From: Hoeflea_A sp965228785
GTDB taxonomy: Bacteria > Pseudomonadota > Alphaproteobacteria > Rhizobiales > Rhizobiaceae
Length of the DNA: 64,000 nucleotides
Assembly: GCA_965228785.1 (NCBI GenBank)
Contig: CBDDIF010000002.1
Span: forward strand, 3,596,001-3,660,000
Reading direction: 5' to 3'
How positions within the stretch are numbered: position 1 is the first letter of the stretch; every line of letters starts with the position of its first letter. This document shows positions 51,000-60,441 of this stretch, piece by piece. Below the pieces are notes generated by a model. That model did not search any database. It saw only the letters and a program-made list of their open reading frames with translations, and was not told where the DNA came from. Both the position numbers and the translations under genes were made by a program.

Positions 51000-51950
51000 T
51001 CAAACCTCGCTGCGGCGGCTCGGGCGGGCGACGATGTCGTGGTCGACCAGGTGTTCGAGGAAGGCGGTTTCGGCAGGGGTCATGTGGCGGTCGGCGTCGA
51101 TGACGGAGAAGACGTCGACCGTTGGTGGGTCGCCGGCGAGCGGGATGCGCCAGAGGTCGGCGCCGTAGTCTTCGGCAAGCGAGACCGGGACGGCGCCGAC
51201 GGCCTCGCCATGACGGATCATGTTGAGCAGGTCGACGATGCCGGTGGTGGCCGCCGTCACCTGGTCGCCGATGCCCATGCGCACGCGGTAGACGGTGACC
51301 GGCGACAGGGCGCCGGCGATGTGGTCTTCCTCAAAACCCACAACCTCGGCACGGGCAAGCGCTTCGGCATCCGGCGTGTCGACGCCGAAAAGCGGGCTTT
51401 TGGGGCCGCAATAGAAGGCGAATGTCTGTGCGGACATCGCTTTGGGCTGTAGCCGCGGCGACGGTTCGACACGGGTGCAGAAGCCGACCGAGGCGACGCG
51501 CTGCAGCAGCGCCTGGTTGACCTCGAAACAGGGTGCCGAACGGATGGCGTAGGTGACACCCGGGTAGCGGCGACGGAACTCCGACAGCAGCGGGTTGAGG
51601 AAGGCCGTGTCGAGATGGTTGGAGCGGTGCAGCACCAGATTGCCGGTGATCGCCTTTTCTGCATGTGCGGCCAGGTCGTTGAGGCGCAGCACGCCGCCAT
51701 AGATTTCAACCGCTTCGCGATAAACCGCTTCGCCGGCCCTGGTGATGGCAAAACCCTGACCCGAGCCGCGTTCGATCAGCCGGTGGCCGAGCCGCTCCTC
51801 GAGCCGCCTCAGTGCCGCGCTGACCGAGGGCTGGGTGACGTTCAACCGTTGCGAGGCGCCAGTGATCGAGCGCTCCTGCACGATCACCATAAAGGTGCGC
51901 AGCAGGTTCCAGTCGAGCTGGTTGGCCAACCGGTCGAGGCGTGTGCTCAT
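51000..51950 (-). CDS. LysR-family regulator cotranscribed with the Dpp-type transporter
   Basis: A 316-residue LysR protein: helix-turn-helix ITGASQRLNVTQPSVSAALR near residue 30, effector domain from about 95. Its start overlaps the ATPase stop (ATGA), so unlike the other LysR genes here it lies at the end of the operon it may control, rather than being divergent. Confidence 0.88.
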   Translation of the reverse strand: MSTRLDRLANQLDWNLLRTFMVIVQERSITGASQRLNVTQPSVSAALRRLEERLGHRLIERGSGQGFAITRAGEAVYREAVEIYGGVLRLNDLAAHAEKAITGNLVLHRSNHLDTAFLNPLLSEFRRRYPGVTYAIRSAPCFEVNQALLQRVASVGFCTRVEPSPRLQPKAMSAQTFAFYCGPKSPLFGVDTPDAEALARAEVVGFEEDHIAGALSPVTVYRVRMGIGDQVTAATTGIVDLLNMIRHGEAVGAVPVSLAEDYGADLWRIPLAGDPPTVDVFSVIDADRHMTPAETAFLEHLVDHDIVARPSRRSEV

Positions 51951-52903
51951 GCCGCCTCGCGTTCCAGCAGGTGACAGCGGGCCCGGCTCTGAGCGCCGGT
52001 CGCCGCGAAGACCGGTTCGCTGCGGTCGCAAACCCCGGCAATCGCCTCCGGACAGCGCGGGTGGAACGGACAGCCCGACGGCGGATCGGCGGGGCTTGGA
52101 ATGTCACCGGTCAGCCGGATGCGCTGGCGGCCCTGGCCGCTCTGCGGCAGCGGCACGGCGCTGAGCAAGGCTCTCGTGTAGGGATGCTGTGGCGCTGCGA
52201 AGACCTCCTCCGTCGGCCCTTCCTCGACGATGCGGCCGAGATACATGACGGCCACACGGGTGCACAGAAAGCGTACGACGGCGAGATCGTGGGAGATGAA
52301 CAGCGACGTCATGTCGGGCCGGTCTGCCTGCAGTTCTTTCAGGAACTCGAGGATCTGCGCCTGCACGGAGACATCAAGGGCAGAGGTCGGTTCGTCCAGG
52401 ACCAGCAGCGACGGTCCGAGCGCCAGGGCCCGCGCGATGCAGACCCGCTGTTTCTGGCCGCCCGACAGCTCGTGCGGAAAGCGGTGCAGAAACTGGCCCG
52501 GCAGACCCACCCGGTCAAGCAGCGCAGCAACCTGGTCGTTGAGAGGCCGCCCGCGGGTCTTCGTGTGCAGGATCAGCGGCTCGGCCACCGAGCGGAAGAT
52601 GGTCATGCGTGGATTGAGCGACGAGTGCGGGTCCTGAAAGATCATCTGGGCCGTGCGGCGCACTTTCTGCAGCGTCTTGCCGGAGGCGTGGGTCACGTCG
52701 ATGCCGTTAACGGTTATGCGCCCCGAGGTCGGATCGAGCAGCCGCAGCGCCGCCTTGCCGACGGTCGACTTGCCGGAGCCCGATTCGCCAACCAGCCCTA
52801 CGGTCTCGCCTGCAGCCAGAGACAGCGACACGCCGTCAACGGCACGCACCAGGGTGTCGCGGCCGACCGGGAAATGCACCCGCAGATCATCGATTTCAAG
52901 CAT
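51947..52903 (-). CDS. Dipeptide/oligopeptide-type ABC transporter ATP-binding protein (DppF-like)
   Basis: A 318-residue ABC ATPase: Walker A GESGSGKST, signature LSGGQKQR, Walker B LLVLDEPTSALD, and the oligopeptide-family C-terminal domain with C-x-HPRCP-type cysteines (GCPFHPRCPEAI). Overlaps the preceding ATPase by 8 bp. Confidence 0.9.
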   Translation of the reverse strand: MLEIDDLRVHFPVGRDTLVRAVDGVSLSLAAGETVGLVGESGSGKSTVGKAALRLLDPTSGRITVNGIDVTHASGKTLQKVRRTAQMIFQDPHSSLNPRMTIFRSVAEPLILHTKTRGRPLNDQVAALLDRVGLPGQFLHRFPHELSGGQKQRVCIARALALGPSLLVLDEPTSALDVSVQAQILEFLKELQADRPDMTSLFISHDLAVVRFLCTRVAVMYLGRIVEEGPTEEVFAAPQHPYTRALLSAVPLPQSGQGRQRIRLTGDIPSPADPPSGCPFHPRCPEAIAGVCDRSEPVFAATGAQSRARCHLLEREAA

Positions 52904-53888
52904 CGGCGCGTTCCTTCTGGAAGAGCGTGCAGGCGACGCGATGGCTGTCTGCCACTTCGGTCAGCGGCGGCTTGCCCTCGGAGCAGACGGGTGCCGCGTG
53001 CGGACAACGGCCCTCGAAGCGACACCCCGTCGGCGGAGTATAGAGGTTCGGCAGCGAACCGGGAATGCCGGCCAGATGCTCGACCGCCCGGAAGGGATGC
53101 GGAATGGCCTTGAGCAGCCCCTGTGTATAGGGGTGTTTCGGATCGTCGAAAATGTCGGCCGCCGGCGCGTCCTCGACGATCTGGCCGGCATACATGACCG
53201 AAACGCGGCGGCAGACCTGCGCAACCACACCGAGATCGTGGGAGATCATGATCACCGAAAGGCCCATGGCGTCGACCAGTTCGGCAATCAGGTCAAGGAT
53301 CTGGGCCTGCACCGTGACGTCGAGCGCCGTGGTCGGTTCGTCGGCGATCAGCAATTTCGGCTTCGCCGCCAGCGCCATGGCGATCAGCACCCGCTGGCGC
53401 ATGCCGCCGGAGAGCTCGTGCGGGTAGCTGTCGAACTGGCGCTGTGGATTGGGCAGGTGCACCTGGTCAAGCATTTCGAGCGCCAACTCACGGGCGGCTT
53501 TCTTGCCTATGCCGCCGCGCTGCTGCGCGACGATGGCATCGACCAGTTGGGTTCCGACCTTGAACACCGGGTTCAGATAGGTCATCGGGTCCTGGAAGAT
53601 CATCGCCACATCGGTGCCGCGGATCGCCCGCAACTCGCGCTCGTTCAGCGTCAGCAGATCGCGGCCGCCGAACAGAACCTCGCCCGAGGTAATGCGCGCC
53701 GGCGGCTTGGGCACCAGTCCGAACGCGGCGCGGGTCAGCACCGACTTGCCGCAGCCGGTCTCGCCCACCAGGCCGAGCGCTTCGCCCGGCGCCAGGTTGA
53801 GGCTGACACCGTCGATGGCCTTGTAAATGCCGTCGAAAGTGTCGAATTCCAGCCGCAGATCGCGGATCGACAGGATCGGCTCGCTCAT
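52896..53888 (-). CDS. Dipeptide/oligopeptide-type ABC transporter ATP-binding protein (DppD-like)
   Basis: A 330-residue ABC ATPase: Walker A GETGCGKS, signature LSGGMRQR, Walker B LLIADEPTTALD, and the C-terminal cysteine motif CRFEGRCPHAAPVC that binds a cluster or zinc in DppD-type proteins. Its start overlaps the permease stop (ATGA). Confidence 0.9.
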   Translation of the reverse strand: MSEPILSIRDLRLEFDTFDGIYKAIDGVSLNLAPGEALGLVGETGCGKSVLTRAAFGLVPKPPARITSGEVLFGGRDLLTLNERELRAIRGTDVAMIFQDPMTYLNPVFKVGTQLVDAIVAQQRGGIGKKAARELALEMLDQVHLPNPQRQFDSYPHELSGGMRQRVLIAMALAAKPKLLIADEPTTALDVTVQAQILDLIAELVDAMGLSVIMISHDLGVVAQVCRRVSVMYAGQIVEDAPAADIFDDPKHPYTQGLLKAIPHPFRAVEHLAGIPGSLPNLYTPPTGCRFEGRCPHAAPVCSEGKPPLTEVADSHRVACTLFQKERADA

Positions 53889-54772
53889 GTGCGCTGCCTC
53901 GGATCAAGCACGTCGCGCAGGCCGTCGCCGAGCAGGTTGAAGCCAAGCACGGTCAGATAGATCGCCAGACCCGGGAAGAAGGAATACCACCACCAGTCCG
54001 GCAGGTAGTTACGGCCGATGGAGACCATGGCGCCCCATTCCGGATAGGGCGGCTGGGCGCCGAGGCCGAGAAAGCCGAGGCTTGCGGCGCCAAGGATCGC
54101 CATGCCCATGTCCATGCTGGCCTTGACGACAATCGGCGACAGGCAGTTGGGCAGGATGTGAACGAAGAGGATCCGGTGCATGGGCGCTCCGAGCGATCGG
54201 GCGGCGTCGACATAGGTCTCGTTGCGCAGGGACAGGGTCTTTGCTTCGACCAGGCGCACATAGCCCGGCCACCAGACCAGCGACAGCGCGATCATGGCGT
54301 TGATGATGCCCGGCCCCAGGGCGCCGACGATGGCGATCGCCAGGATCAGGCCGGGGATCGACAGGAAGATGTCGGTCACCCGCATGATGCCCTCGCGCAG
54401 CCAACCGCTGCTCATGCCGGCCAGCATGCCGAGCGGCACACCGATCAGCATGGCGATGCCGGTGACGATCAGGCCGATCTGCAGCGACACGCGGGCACCG
54501 ATCAGCACGCGAGAAAAGATGTCGAGCCCGACCTCGTCGGTGCCAAACCAGTGTTCGGCGCTCGGCGGCTGCAGTTTCTTGTCGAGATGGATGGCGCCGT
54601 AGGCATCCTCCGGAAAAGGTGCGATCCATGGTCCGATCAGCGCGATCACCAGAAAGACGACGACGATGACCAGGCCGAGCATGGCCGAAGACGACCGGCG
54701 GAAGGTGGCCGCCATGCGGCGGTATTCGCGAATGGAGCTCTCGTGGCGCTCGAAAAAGGTTGCGTCGCTCAT
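53885..54772 (-). CDS. Dipeptide/oligopeptide-type ABC transporter permease (DppC-like)
   Basis: A 295-residue permease with a DppC N-terminal helix (LVIVVVFLVIALIGPWIAPF) and the loop AARSLGAPMHRILFVHILPN. ATG at 54772 follows AGGAAG; the upstream ORF extension overlaps the DppB-like gene and is not used. Confidence 0.9.
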   Translation of the reverse strand: MSDATFFERHESSIREYRRMAATFRRSSSAMLGLVIVVVFLVIALIGPWIAPFPEDAYGAIHLDKKLQPPSAEHWFGTDEVGLDIFSRVLIGARVSLQIGLIVTGIAMLIGVPLGMLAGMSSGWLREGIMRVTDIFLSIPGLILAIAIVGALGPGIINAMIALSLVWWPGYVRLVEAKTLSLRNETYVDAARSLGAPMHRILFVHILPNCLSPIVVKASMDMGMAILGAASLGFLGLGAQPPYPEWGAMVSIGRNYLPDWWWYSFFPGLAIYLTVLGFNLLGDGLRDVLDPRQRT

Positions 54773-54779
54773 GACTTCC

Positions 54780-55790
54780 TCACACCTGCGCCCGGACCCG
54801 CGGGTCGAGCGCGGCATAGGTCAAATCGATCAGCAGATTGGCGAGCATGAAACAGGCGCCCAGGATGAGCGTCACCGCCATGATCGGTTCGAAGTCGGAA
54901 CTGATGGCCGCCTTGGCGGCGTAAAGCCCGACACCGGGCCAGTCGAAGACGCCCTCGACGAGCACGGTGCCGCCGAGCATCCAGCCGAAGCGCAGGCCGA
55001 TCATCGCCAGCGTCGGTAGCAGCGCGTTCTTGAGCGCATAGGCGGCGACGATGCGAAACGGGCCAATGCCCTGCGCCCGCGCATTGGTGATGTAATCCCG
55101 GTTGAGCGTTTCCAGCATTTCGGCGCGATTGACGCGGATGATGGAGGCAAGCGCCGGGAAGCTCAGTGCCAGGGCCGGCAGAAACAGGTGCCAGACGGCT
55201 TCGCGGAAGATCGAAAAGTTGCCGGTCAACAGCGCATCGATGGTCAGCATGCCGGTGATGCGGGTCGGCGGATCGCTCATTAGGTCCAACTGGCCACCGA
55301 GCGGAAACCAGCCGAGCTCCAGCGCCAGATACCATTGCAGCATCAACCCGAGCCAGAACATCGGCATGGCGACGCCCGACACGCCAAGAATACGAATGAT
55401 ATGGTCGCCCGGCCGATTGTGCAGCACGGCGGCGATCACACCGAGCGGGATGCCAAGCAGGATGGCCATACCGATCGAAAACAGCACCAGTTCCAGCGTC
55501 GCCGGAAAGAAGATGGCCAGGTCCCTCAGGACCGCACGGCCGGTGTGGATGGAGGTACCCAGGTCACCGGTCAGCACATTGCCGAGATAGATGACGAAGC
55601 GCTGCGGCACCGGCTTGTCGAGGCCGCGTTCGACCCGGATCGTCTCGACCATTTCGGCCGTCGCGTCGGGGCCGGCGGCCAGTCGCGCCGGATCGCCCGG
55701 CGCGACGTTGGCAACGACGAACATGATGGCCAGCAGACCGACCAGCATGAAAACCATCATCACCAGTCGGCGGGCGATCAGTCTGAGCAT
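54780..55790 (-). CDS. Dipeptide/oligopeptide-type ABC transporter permease (DppB-like)
   Basis: A 336-residue permease with the DppB N-terminus (RRLVMMVFMLVGLLAIMFVV) and the loop TNARAQGIGPFRIVAAYALKN. It pairs with the DppC-like gene. It starts 60 bp after the binding-protein gene. Confidence 0.9.
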   Translation of the reverse strand: MLRLIARRLVMMVFMLVGLLAIMFVVANVAPGDPARLAAGPDATAEMVETIRVERGLDKPVPQRFVIYLGNVLTGDLGTSIHTGRAVLRDLAIFFPATLELVLFSIGMAILLGIPLGVIAAVLHNRPGDHIIRILGVSGVAMPMFWLGLMLQWYLALELGWFPLGGQLDLMSDPPTRITGMLTIDALLTGNFSIFREAVWHLFLPALALSFPALASIIRVNRAEMLETLNRDYITNARAQGIGPFRIVAAYALKNALLPTLAMIGLRFGWMLGGTVLVEGVFDWPGVGLYAAKAAISSDFEPIMAVTLILGACFMLANLLIDLTYAALDPRVRAQV

Positions 55791-55850
55791 CCGGGAACTC
55801 CTTGGGTACCGAGGACGGCCGGCGCGGGAGAACGCCGGCCGCAGTCGGAC

Positions 55851-57437
55851 CTACTTTCCGATATGCAGCGGATAGAGGTCAATTTCCTCGGTCATGCGGA
55901 TGGGGCTGTCCTGGAAGCCCTCAACCCAGTCGCGGATGGCGAAACGGCGGTTGCGCATCATCCCGAAGATCTCCGGCTGCAACTCGACGATGCGCTCCTG
56001 GATCGCCGCATAAAGCGGTTCACGCTTGGCCCAGTCAGTCTCGTTGCGGGCCTCTTCGATCATCGCATGCAGTTTCTCGTCGCCCAGGTAATGCGAGCCG
56101 TAGTACTTGCCGAAGGAGGTCGGATGGTACTGGATCGCCACCGCGTCGGGATCGGTTGAAACCGGCGTGGCAAAGATGGCGATGATATCGGGCGCCGTGG
56201 CAACATCCGAGGCGCGGCCTACCATGTTGGGCCAGGTCAGGGGTGTCATCTTGACGCCGATATTCAGGCCTTTCAGCGCGTCAATCAGGATGAGGCCCAT
56301 CTGGCGCTCTTCTTCGAAGCCCTGGACATAGACGTATTCGACCTCGAAACCGCCGTCAGGCCAGGCCGACTTGGCCAGATATTCCTTGGCCTTGTCCATG
56401 TCGCGGCGGGGAATGCCCGCGACATCGACCTTACCCTGGATGGCATCGCTGAACGGGCTGGTCTGAAGCTTGGCTTCGCCGTTGAAGATCTTGACCAGGC
56501 CGTCATAGTCGAAGGCATATGCGATCGCCCTGCGGACATTGATGTCCGACATGCGCTCGTTCTGGGTGTTGAACTTCAGCCCGAAAGCAGTCAGCGCCGG
56601 CAGGGTCGTCGTGTTGATGCCGTCGCGGGCGCCGACCTTTTCCATTTCTTCCGGTGTCAGCCCGCCGACGATGTCGGCTTCGCCCTTAATGAGCGCGGCG
56701 CGTTGGGCGGCACTTTCACGCACCAGCTTGTAAATGATGCCCCCAAACTTGTCGTTGTCGTAGGGAAAGCCCTTCCAGTAGTCGTCATTGACTTCCAGCC
56801 AGTAGGCCTTGCCCTGTTCGAACTTCGACAGTTTGAAGGGACCCGAACCGGCGGCGTTTTCGTTGAGCCAGGTCTGGCCGCGGTCGTCGCCGGCGTTGGC
56901 TTCGACCACCGCTGGATTGACAACGAACCACCAGGGCAGGAACGACAGGAACGGCGAATAGGGCTTGGTCAGGGTGAACTTGACGGTGTGATCGTCGACT
57001 ACCTCGATGCCGTCCGGCGACAGAAAATCCTGCAACATCCAGGCCGGACCCTTGTTGAGTTCCAGCGTGCGGGCGAAGGAATAACGCACCGCTTCCGCGT
57101 TCACCGGGGAGCCGTCATGGAACTTTGCGTTGTCAACCAGGTGGAAGGTCCAGGTGAGGCCGTCGTCGGACACATCCCAGCTCTTGGCCAGCCACGGCTT
57201 GATCTGCGGCGGATTGCCTTCGTATTTGACCAGGCCGTCATAGAGGCCCTGCACCATCATGCGGATGGCGTAGTCATATTTCTGTGCCGGATCGAGGGTC
57301 GACACCGGCTGGCGGCCGGCAATCACCAGGTAGTGCTTGTCATCGAGCTTCTCGACGGCCTGTGCGACCGTCGCGGTACTGATGGCCAGCACGGCGCCGA
57401 GGGCCGCCGATCGCAGCCGATTCCAGGAAATGAACAT
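55851..57437 (-). CDS. Dipeptide/oligopeptide-type substrate-binding protein (DppA-like)
   Basis: A 528-residue family-5 binding protein with signal peptide (1-27, ending TVAQA) and the family start HYLVIAGRQPVSTLDPAQ. It is the first gene of the operon and is divergent from a DUF917-HyuA-AroM operon across 338 bp. This makes the hydantoinase-type enzymes the probable consumers of what it imports. AGGAG precedes the ATG. Confidence 0.88.
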   Translation of the reverse strand: MFISWNRLRSAALGAVLAISTATVAQAVEKLDDKHYLVIAGRQPVSTLDPAQKYDYAIRMMVQGLYDGLVKYEGNPPQIKPWLAKSWDVSDDGLTWTFHLVDNAKFHDGSPVNAEAVRYSFARTLELNKGPAWMLQDFLSPDGIEVVDDHTVKFTLTKPYSPFLSFLPWWFVVNPAVVEANAGDDRGQTWLNENAAGSGPFKLSKFEQGKAYWLEVNDDYWKGFPYDNDKFGGIIYKLVRESAAQRAALIKGEADIVGGLTPEEMEKVGARDGINTTTLPALTAFGLKFNTQNERMSDINVRRAIAYAFDYDGLVKIFNGEAKLQTSPFSDAIQGKVDVAGIPRRDMDKAKEYLAKSAWPDGGFEVEYVYVQGFEEERQMGLILIDALKGLNIGVKMTPLTWPNMVGRASDVATAPDIIAIFATPVSTDPDAVAIQYHPTSFGKYYGSHYLGDEKLHAMIEEARNETDWAKREPLYAAIQERIVELQPEIFGMMRNRRFAIRDWVEGFQDSPIRMTEEIDLYPLHIGK

Positions 57438-57775
57438 GGCGTGCTCCTTTTTTGCGCCCAGGTCGGGCTTTTGAATTGCACCAAAATTGCAGGCATCGAC
57501 CGCGCTGCAAATTCGTTATTGTCAATGGCCTGTATTGGCTGAAACTATCTTGCCTCGTCAGCCCCATAAGCTGCGCCAATGCAGCCCATAATTTGACGGA
57601 GGATTCCTATAATTTCTCTTTTTTTTCAGCTTGTTAAGGGAAAACTGAACGTCATAAGCCGACGCTATTCGGGGTATACGATAATTCTATTTGCCAATTG
57701 GCGGCGGGAGCCTGAGATTCTTGCGCACGCAATAGGCACAATCCCGGCGAGCACCGCCCGCGACAGGATGATAGC
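57438..57775. promoter_or_regulatory. Divergent promoter region between the Dpp-type and DUF917 operons
   Basis: These 338 bp contain no gene. They contain a perfect 10-bp palindrome GCCAATTGGC (57693-57702), about 74 bp before the DUF917 start, which is a candidate operator. TTGACG and TATAAT boxes at 57594-57614 are too close for a standard sigma-70 promoter. A LysR gene at the far end of the Dpp operon could act here. Confidence 0.4.
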
Positions 57776-58897
57776 ATGACGACATTGGCGCAAAGAGCCC
57801 CCAGCCAGACGACCCGAAGACTGACTGCCGACGACATTGAAGCGCTTGCCAAGGGTGCCTGGATTCTCGGTACCGGCGGTGGCGGGGATCCCTACCACAA
57901 GCTTTTGAACATGCGCCTGCTTTATGCCGCAGGCCACTCGGTATCGCTCGTCGATCCGATGGCGCTGGCCGACGATGCGGTGGTTGCGGTGTTGTCCAAT
58001 ATGGGCGCACCGCTGGTGGGCCAGGAGCGGCTCGCCGATCCGCAATTCGCGGTCAAGCCGCTGCGCATGATGGAAGAATATATCGGCCGAAAATTCGATG
58101 CGGTAATGGCGCTTGAGATCGGCGGCGGCAATGGCGTGCACCCGATGCAGGTGGCGGCGCTGACCGGCTATCCGGTGGTCGACGCCGACACGATGGGCCG
58201 CGCCTATCCGGAAGCACAGATGACGTCGGTGGCAGTGGCCAATCTGCGTTGCTACCCGCTGACCATGGCCGACATTCGCGACAACGAGATCATCATCCCA
58301 CGCGCTGCCAGCTGGCGCTGGATGGAGCGCATCAGCCGCAAGGTCTGTACCGAAATCGGCTCGATTGCGGCCACGTGCAAGGCGCCACGCTCCGGCGCAG
58401 AGATCAAGCAACACGGCATTCTCTATACCGTGAGCCAGGCGATCCGGCTGGGCGAGACCATCCTGCAGGCCAAACGCGATCACGCCGATCCGGTCGAAGC
58501 GGTGCTGCGGGCGGGCCGCGGCAAGAAGATGTTCACCGGCAAGGTCATCGACGTCGAACGGCGCACGGCGGAGGGTTTTCTTCGCGGCAAGGCCGTCGTC
58601 GAGGGGCTCGACGACGATCTCGGTGCCGAACTGGTCATCCACTTCCAGAACGAATATTCGGTCGCCTATCGCGACGGCAATCCCGTGGTGATGACACCTG
58701 ATCTGATCTGCGTGCTCGACTCGGTGAGCGGCGAGGGCATCGGAACCGACATCCTGCGTTTCGGACAGCGGGTGTCCGTGGTGGCACTGCCGGCGCCATC
58801 CGTCTTTCTGTCCGAACAGGGATTGGCCAATGTGGGTCCCCGCGCCTTCGGCTTCGACCTGGATTTCAAAACCGTGTTTGAGGAGCATTCGGCATGA
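57776..58897 (+). CDS. DUF917-family protein (S-methyl-thiohydantoin desulfurase type)
   Basis: A 373-residue DUF917 protein with the N-terminal motif GAWILGTGGGGDPYHKLLN, the EIGGGNGVHPMQVA segment near residue 115 and the family pattern EAQMTSVAVANL after it. Some members act on S-methyl thiohydantoin; others are unassigned. It is the first gene of a three-gene set with HyuA-like and AroM-like genes, joined by 4-bp overlaps, and is divergent from a Dpp-type transporter. Confidence 0.83.
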   Translation: MTTLAQRAPSQTTRRLTADDIEALAKGAWILGTGGGGDPYHKLLNMRLLYAAGHSVSLVDPMALADDAVVAVLSNMGAPLVGQERLADPQFAVKPLRMMEEYIGRKFDAVMALEIGGGNGVHPMQVAALTGYPVVDADTMGRAYPEAQMTSVAVANLRCYPLTMADIRDNEIIIPRAASWRWMERISRKVCTEIGSIAATCKAPRSGAEIKQHGILYTVSQAIRLGETILQAKRDHADPVEAVLRAGRGKKMFTGKVIDVERRTAEGFLRGKAVVEGLDDDLGAELVIHFQNEYSVAYRDGNPVVMTPDLICVLDSVSGEGIGTDILRFGQRVSVVALPAPSVFLSEQGLANVGPRAFGFDLDFKTVFEEHSA

Positions 58898-60441
58898 AAC
58901 GCATCGGGATCGATGTCGGCGGCACCAACACCGATGCAGTGCTGATCGACGGCAGCCGGGTTCTGGCCGCCGTCAAGACGTTCACCACCGAGGATGTTAC
59001 CAGCGGGGTACGCACGGCGCTCAAAAACATCGTTGCTGAAGCCGGCGATACCGCCAGCGGCGTTGAAGCCGTGATGATCGGTACGACGCATTACACCAAT
59101 GCCGTGGTTCAAAGACGGCACTTGGCGCGCGCGGCGGCTATTCGCATTTCCCTGCCGGCCTCGGCCAGCCTTACGCCGTTTTGCGACTGGCCGGCGGATC
59201 TCGCGGAGCAGGTCAATGGCGGCATCCACCTGGTGCACGGCGGTCACGAATATGACGGCCGGCCGCTTGTGCCGATGGACGATCGCGAAATAGCCCGCGC
59301 CGCGCAGACCATCCGCCGCGACGGGGTCGACTCCATTGCCATTTCCGCAACCTTCTCCCCGCTGACGGCCGAATGCGAAAAACGTGCCGAAGAGATCGTT
59401 CGCAACGAACATCCGGACGCCCGCATCACGCTGTCCAGCAGGCTCGGCCGCATCGGACTGCTGGAACGGGAAAACGTCGCGCTGATGAATGCCTCGCTGG
59501 TGCATCTTGCTGACGAGATCACCCAATCCTTTGTCGACGCGGTGGCCGAAAGCGGGCTCGATGCCAAACTGTTCATCACCCAGAATGACGGCACGGTGGT
59601 CGTTGCCGAGGAGGCGCGAGACTTTCCGGTCTATTCGTTCGCGTCCGGGCCGACCAACTCGATGCGCGGTGCAGCACTTCTCGCCGGCATCGACAACGCC
59701 ATGGTCTGTGACGTCGGCGGCACTACCGCAGATATCGGCTGCCTGATCCAGGGTTTTCCACGCGAGGCCAACAATGTGGTCGAAGTCGGCGGCGTGCGCA
59801 CGCTGTTCCGCATGCCCGACCTGCTGTCGATCGCCATCGGTGGCGGCACCATCGTGCGCCGCTCGCCACACACGGTCGGACCGGTCAGCGTCGGCTACCG
59901 GCTTGCCGAAGAGGCGCTGGTGTTCGGCGGATCCACCATCACCTGCACCGATATTGCCGTCGCGGCCGGGCTGCTCGAGCTCGGCGACCGGTCCCGTGTC
60001 GCCGATCTCGAACCGGCTTTTGTCGAGGCATCCCTTGCCATGATTCATGGTCAGATTACCGACAGCGTCGACCGCATGAAGACCGATGCCGAACCGGTTC
60101 CGCTGCTTGCCGTCGGCGGCGGTGCCATGCTGATTCCAGACAGGATGCCCGGCATTTCCGAGGTCGTGCATGTCGAACACGAAGCTGTTGCCAACGCGGT
60201 GGGCGCCGCAATCGCCCAGATCAGCGGCGAGACCGACCGTATCTATCGCGACGTGACGCGCGAGGAGGCCATTGCCGCGGCGAAGTCTGATGCCATCGAC
60301 AGTGCGGTACGGGCCGGTGCGGACCGCGACACCATCCGCGTGATCGAGGTGGAAGACCTGCCGCTCAGCTACCTGCCCGGCCATGCTATCCGGACCCGTG
60401 TCCGTGTGGTCGGGGAAGCAGCGAAAGGGAAGGCCGCGTGA
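58894..60441 (+). CDS. Hydantoinase/oxoprolinase-family protein (HyuA-like)
   Basis: A 515-residue protein of the hydantoinase A / 5-oxoprolinase ATPase group. The phosphate-binding start GIDVGGTNTDAVLIDG is at 4-19, the mid-domain VCDVGGTTADIGCL at about 270, and the final GGGAMLIPDRMPG near 405. It would open a cyclic amide (hydantoin or oxoproline like) with ATP. It is shorter than classic HyuA (about 650-700) and lacks the HyuB partner. Its start overlaps the DUF917 stop and its stop overlaps the AroM-like start. Confidence 0.85.
   Translation: MKRIGIDVGGTNTDAVLIDGSRVLAAVKTFTTEDVTSGVRTALKNIVAEAGDTASGVEAVMIGTTHYTNAVVQRRHLARAAAIRISLPASASLTPFCDWPADLAEQVNGGIHLVHGGHEYDGRPLVPMDDREIARAAQTIRRDGVDSIAISATFSPLTAECEKRAEEIVRNEHPDARITLSSRLGRIGLLERENVALMNASLVHLADEITQSFVDAVAESGLDAKLFITQNDGTVVVAEEARDFPVYSFASGPTNSMRGAALLAGIDNAMVCDVGGTTADIGCLIQGFPREANNVVEVGGVRTLFRMPDLLSIAIGGGTIVRRSPHTVGPVSVGYRLAEEALVFGGSTITCTDIAVAAGLLELGDRSRVADLEPAFVEASLAMIHGQITDSVDRMKTDAEPVPLLAVGGGAMLIPDRMPGISEVVHVEHEAVANAVGAAIAQISGETDRIYRDVTREEAIAAAKSDAIDSAVRAGADRDTIRVIEVEDLPLSYLPGHAIRTRVRVVGEAAKGKAA

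Noticed and set aside
57594..57614. TTGACG and TATAAT boxes before the DUF917 gene as a sigma-70 promoter.
   Set aside because: The gap between boxes is 9 bp, too short for a sigma-70 promoter.
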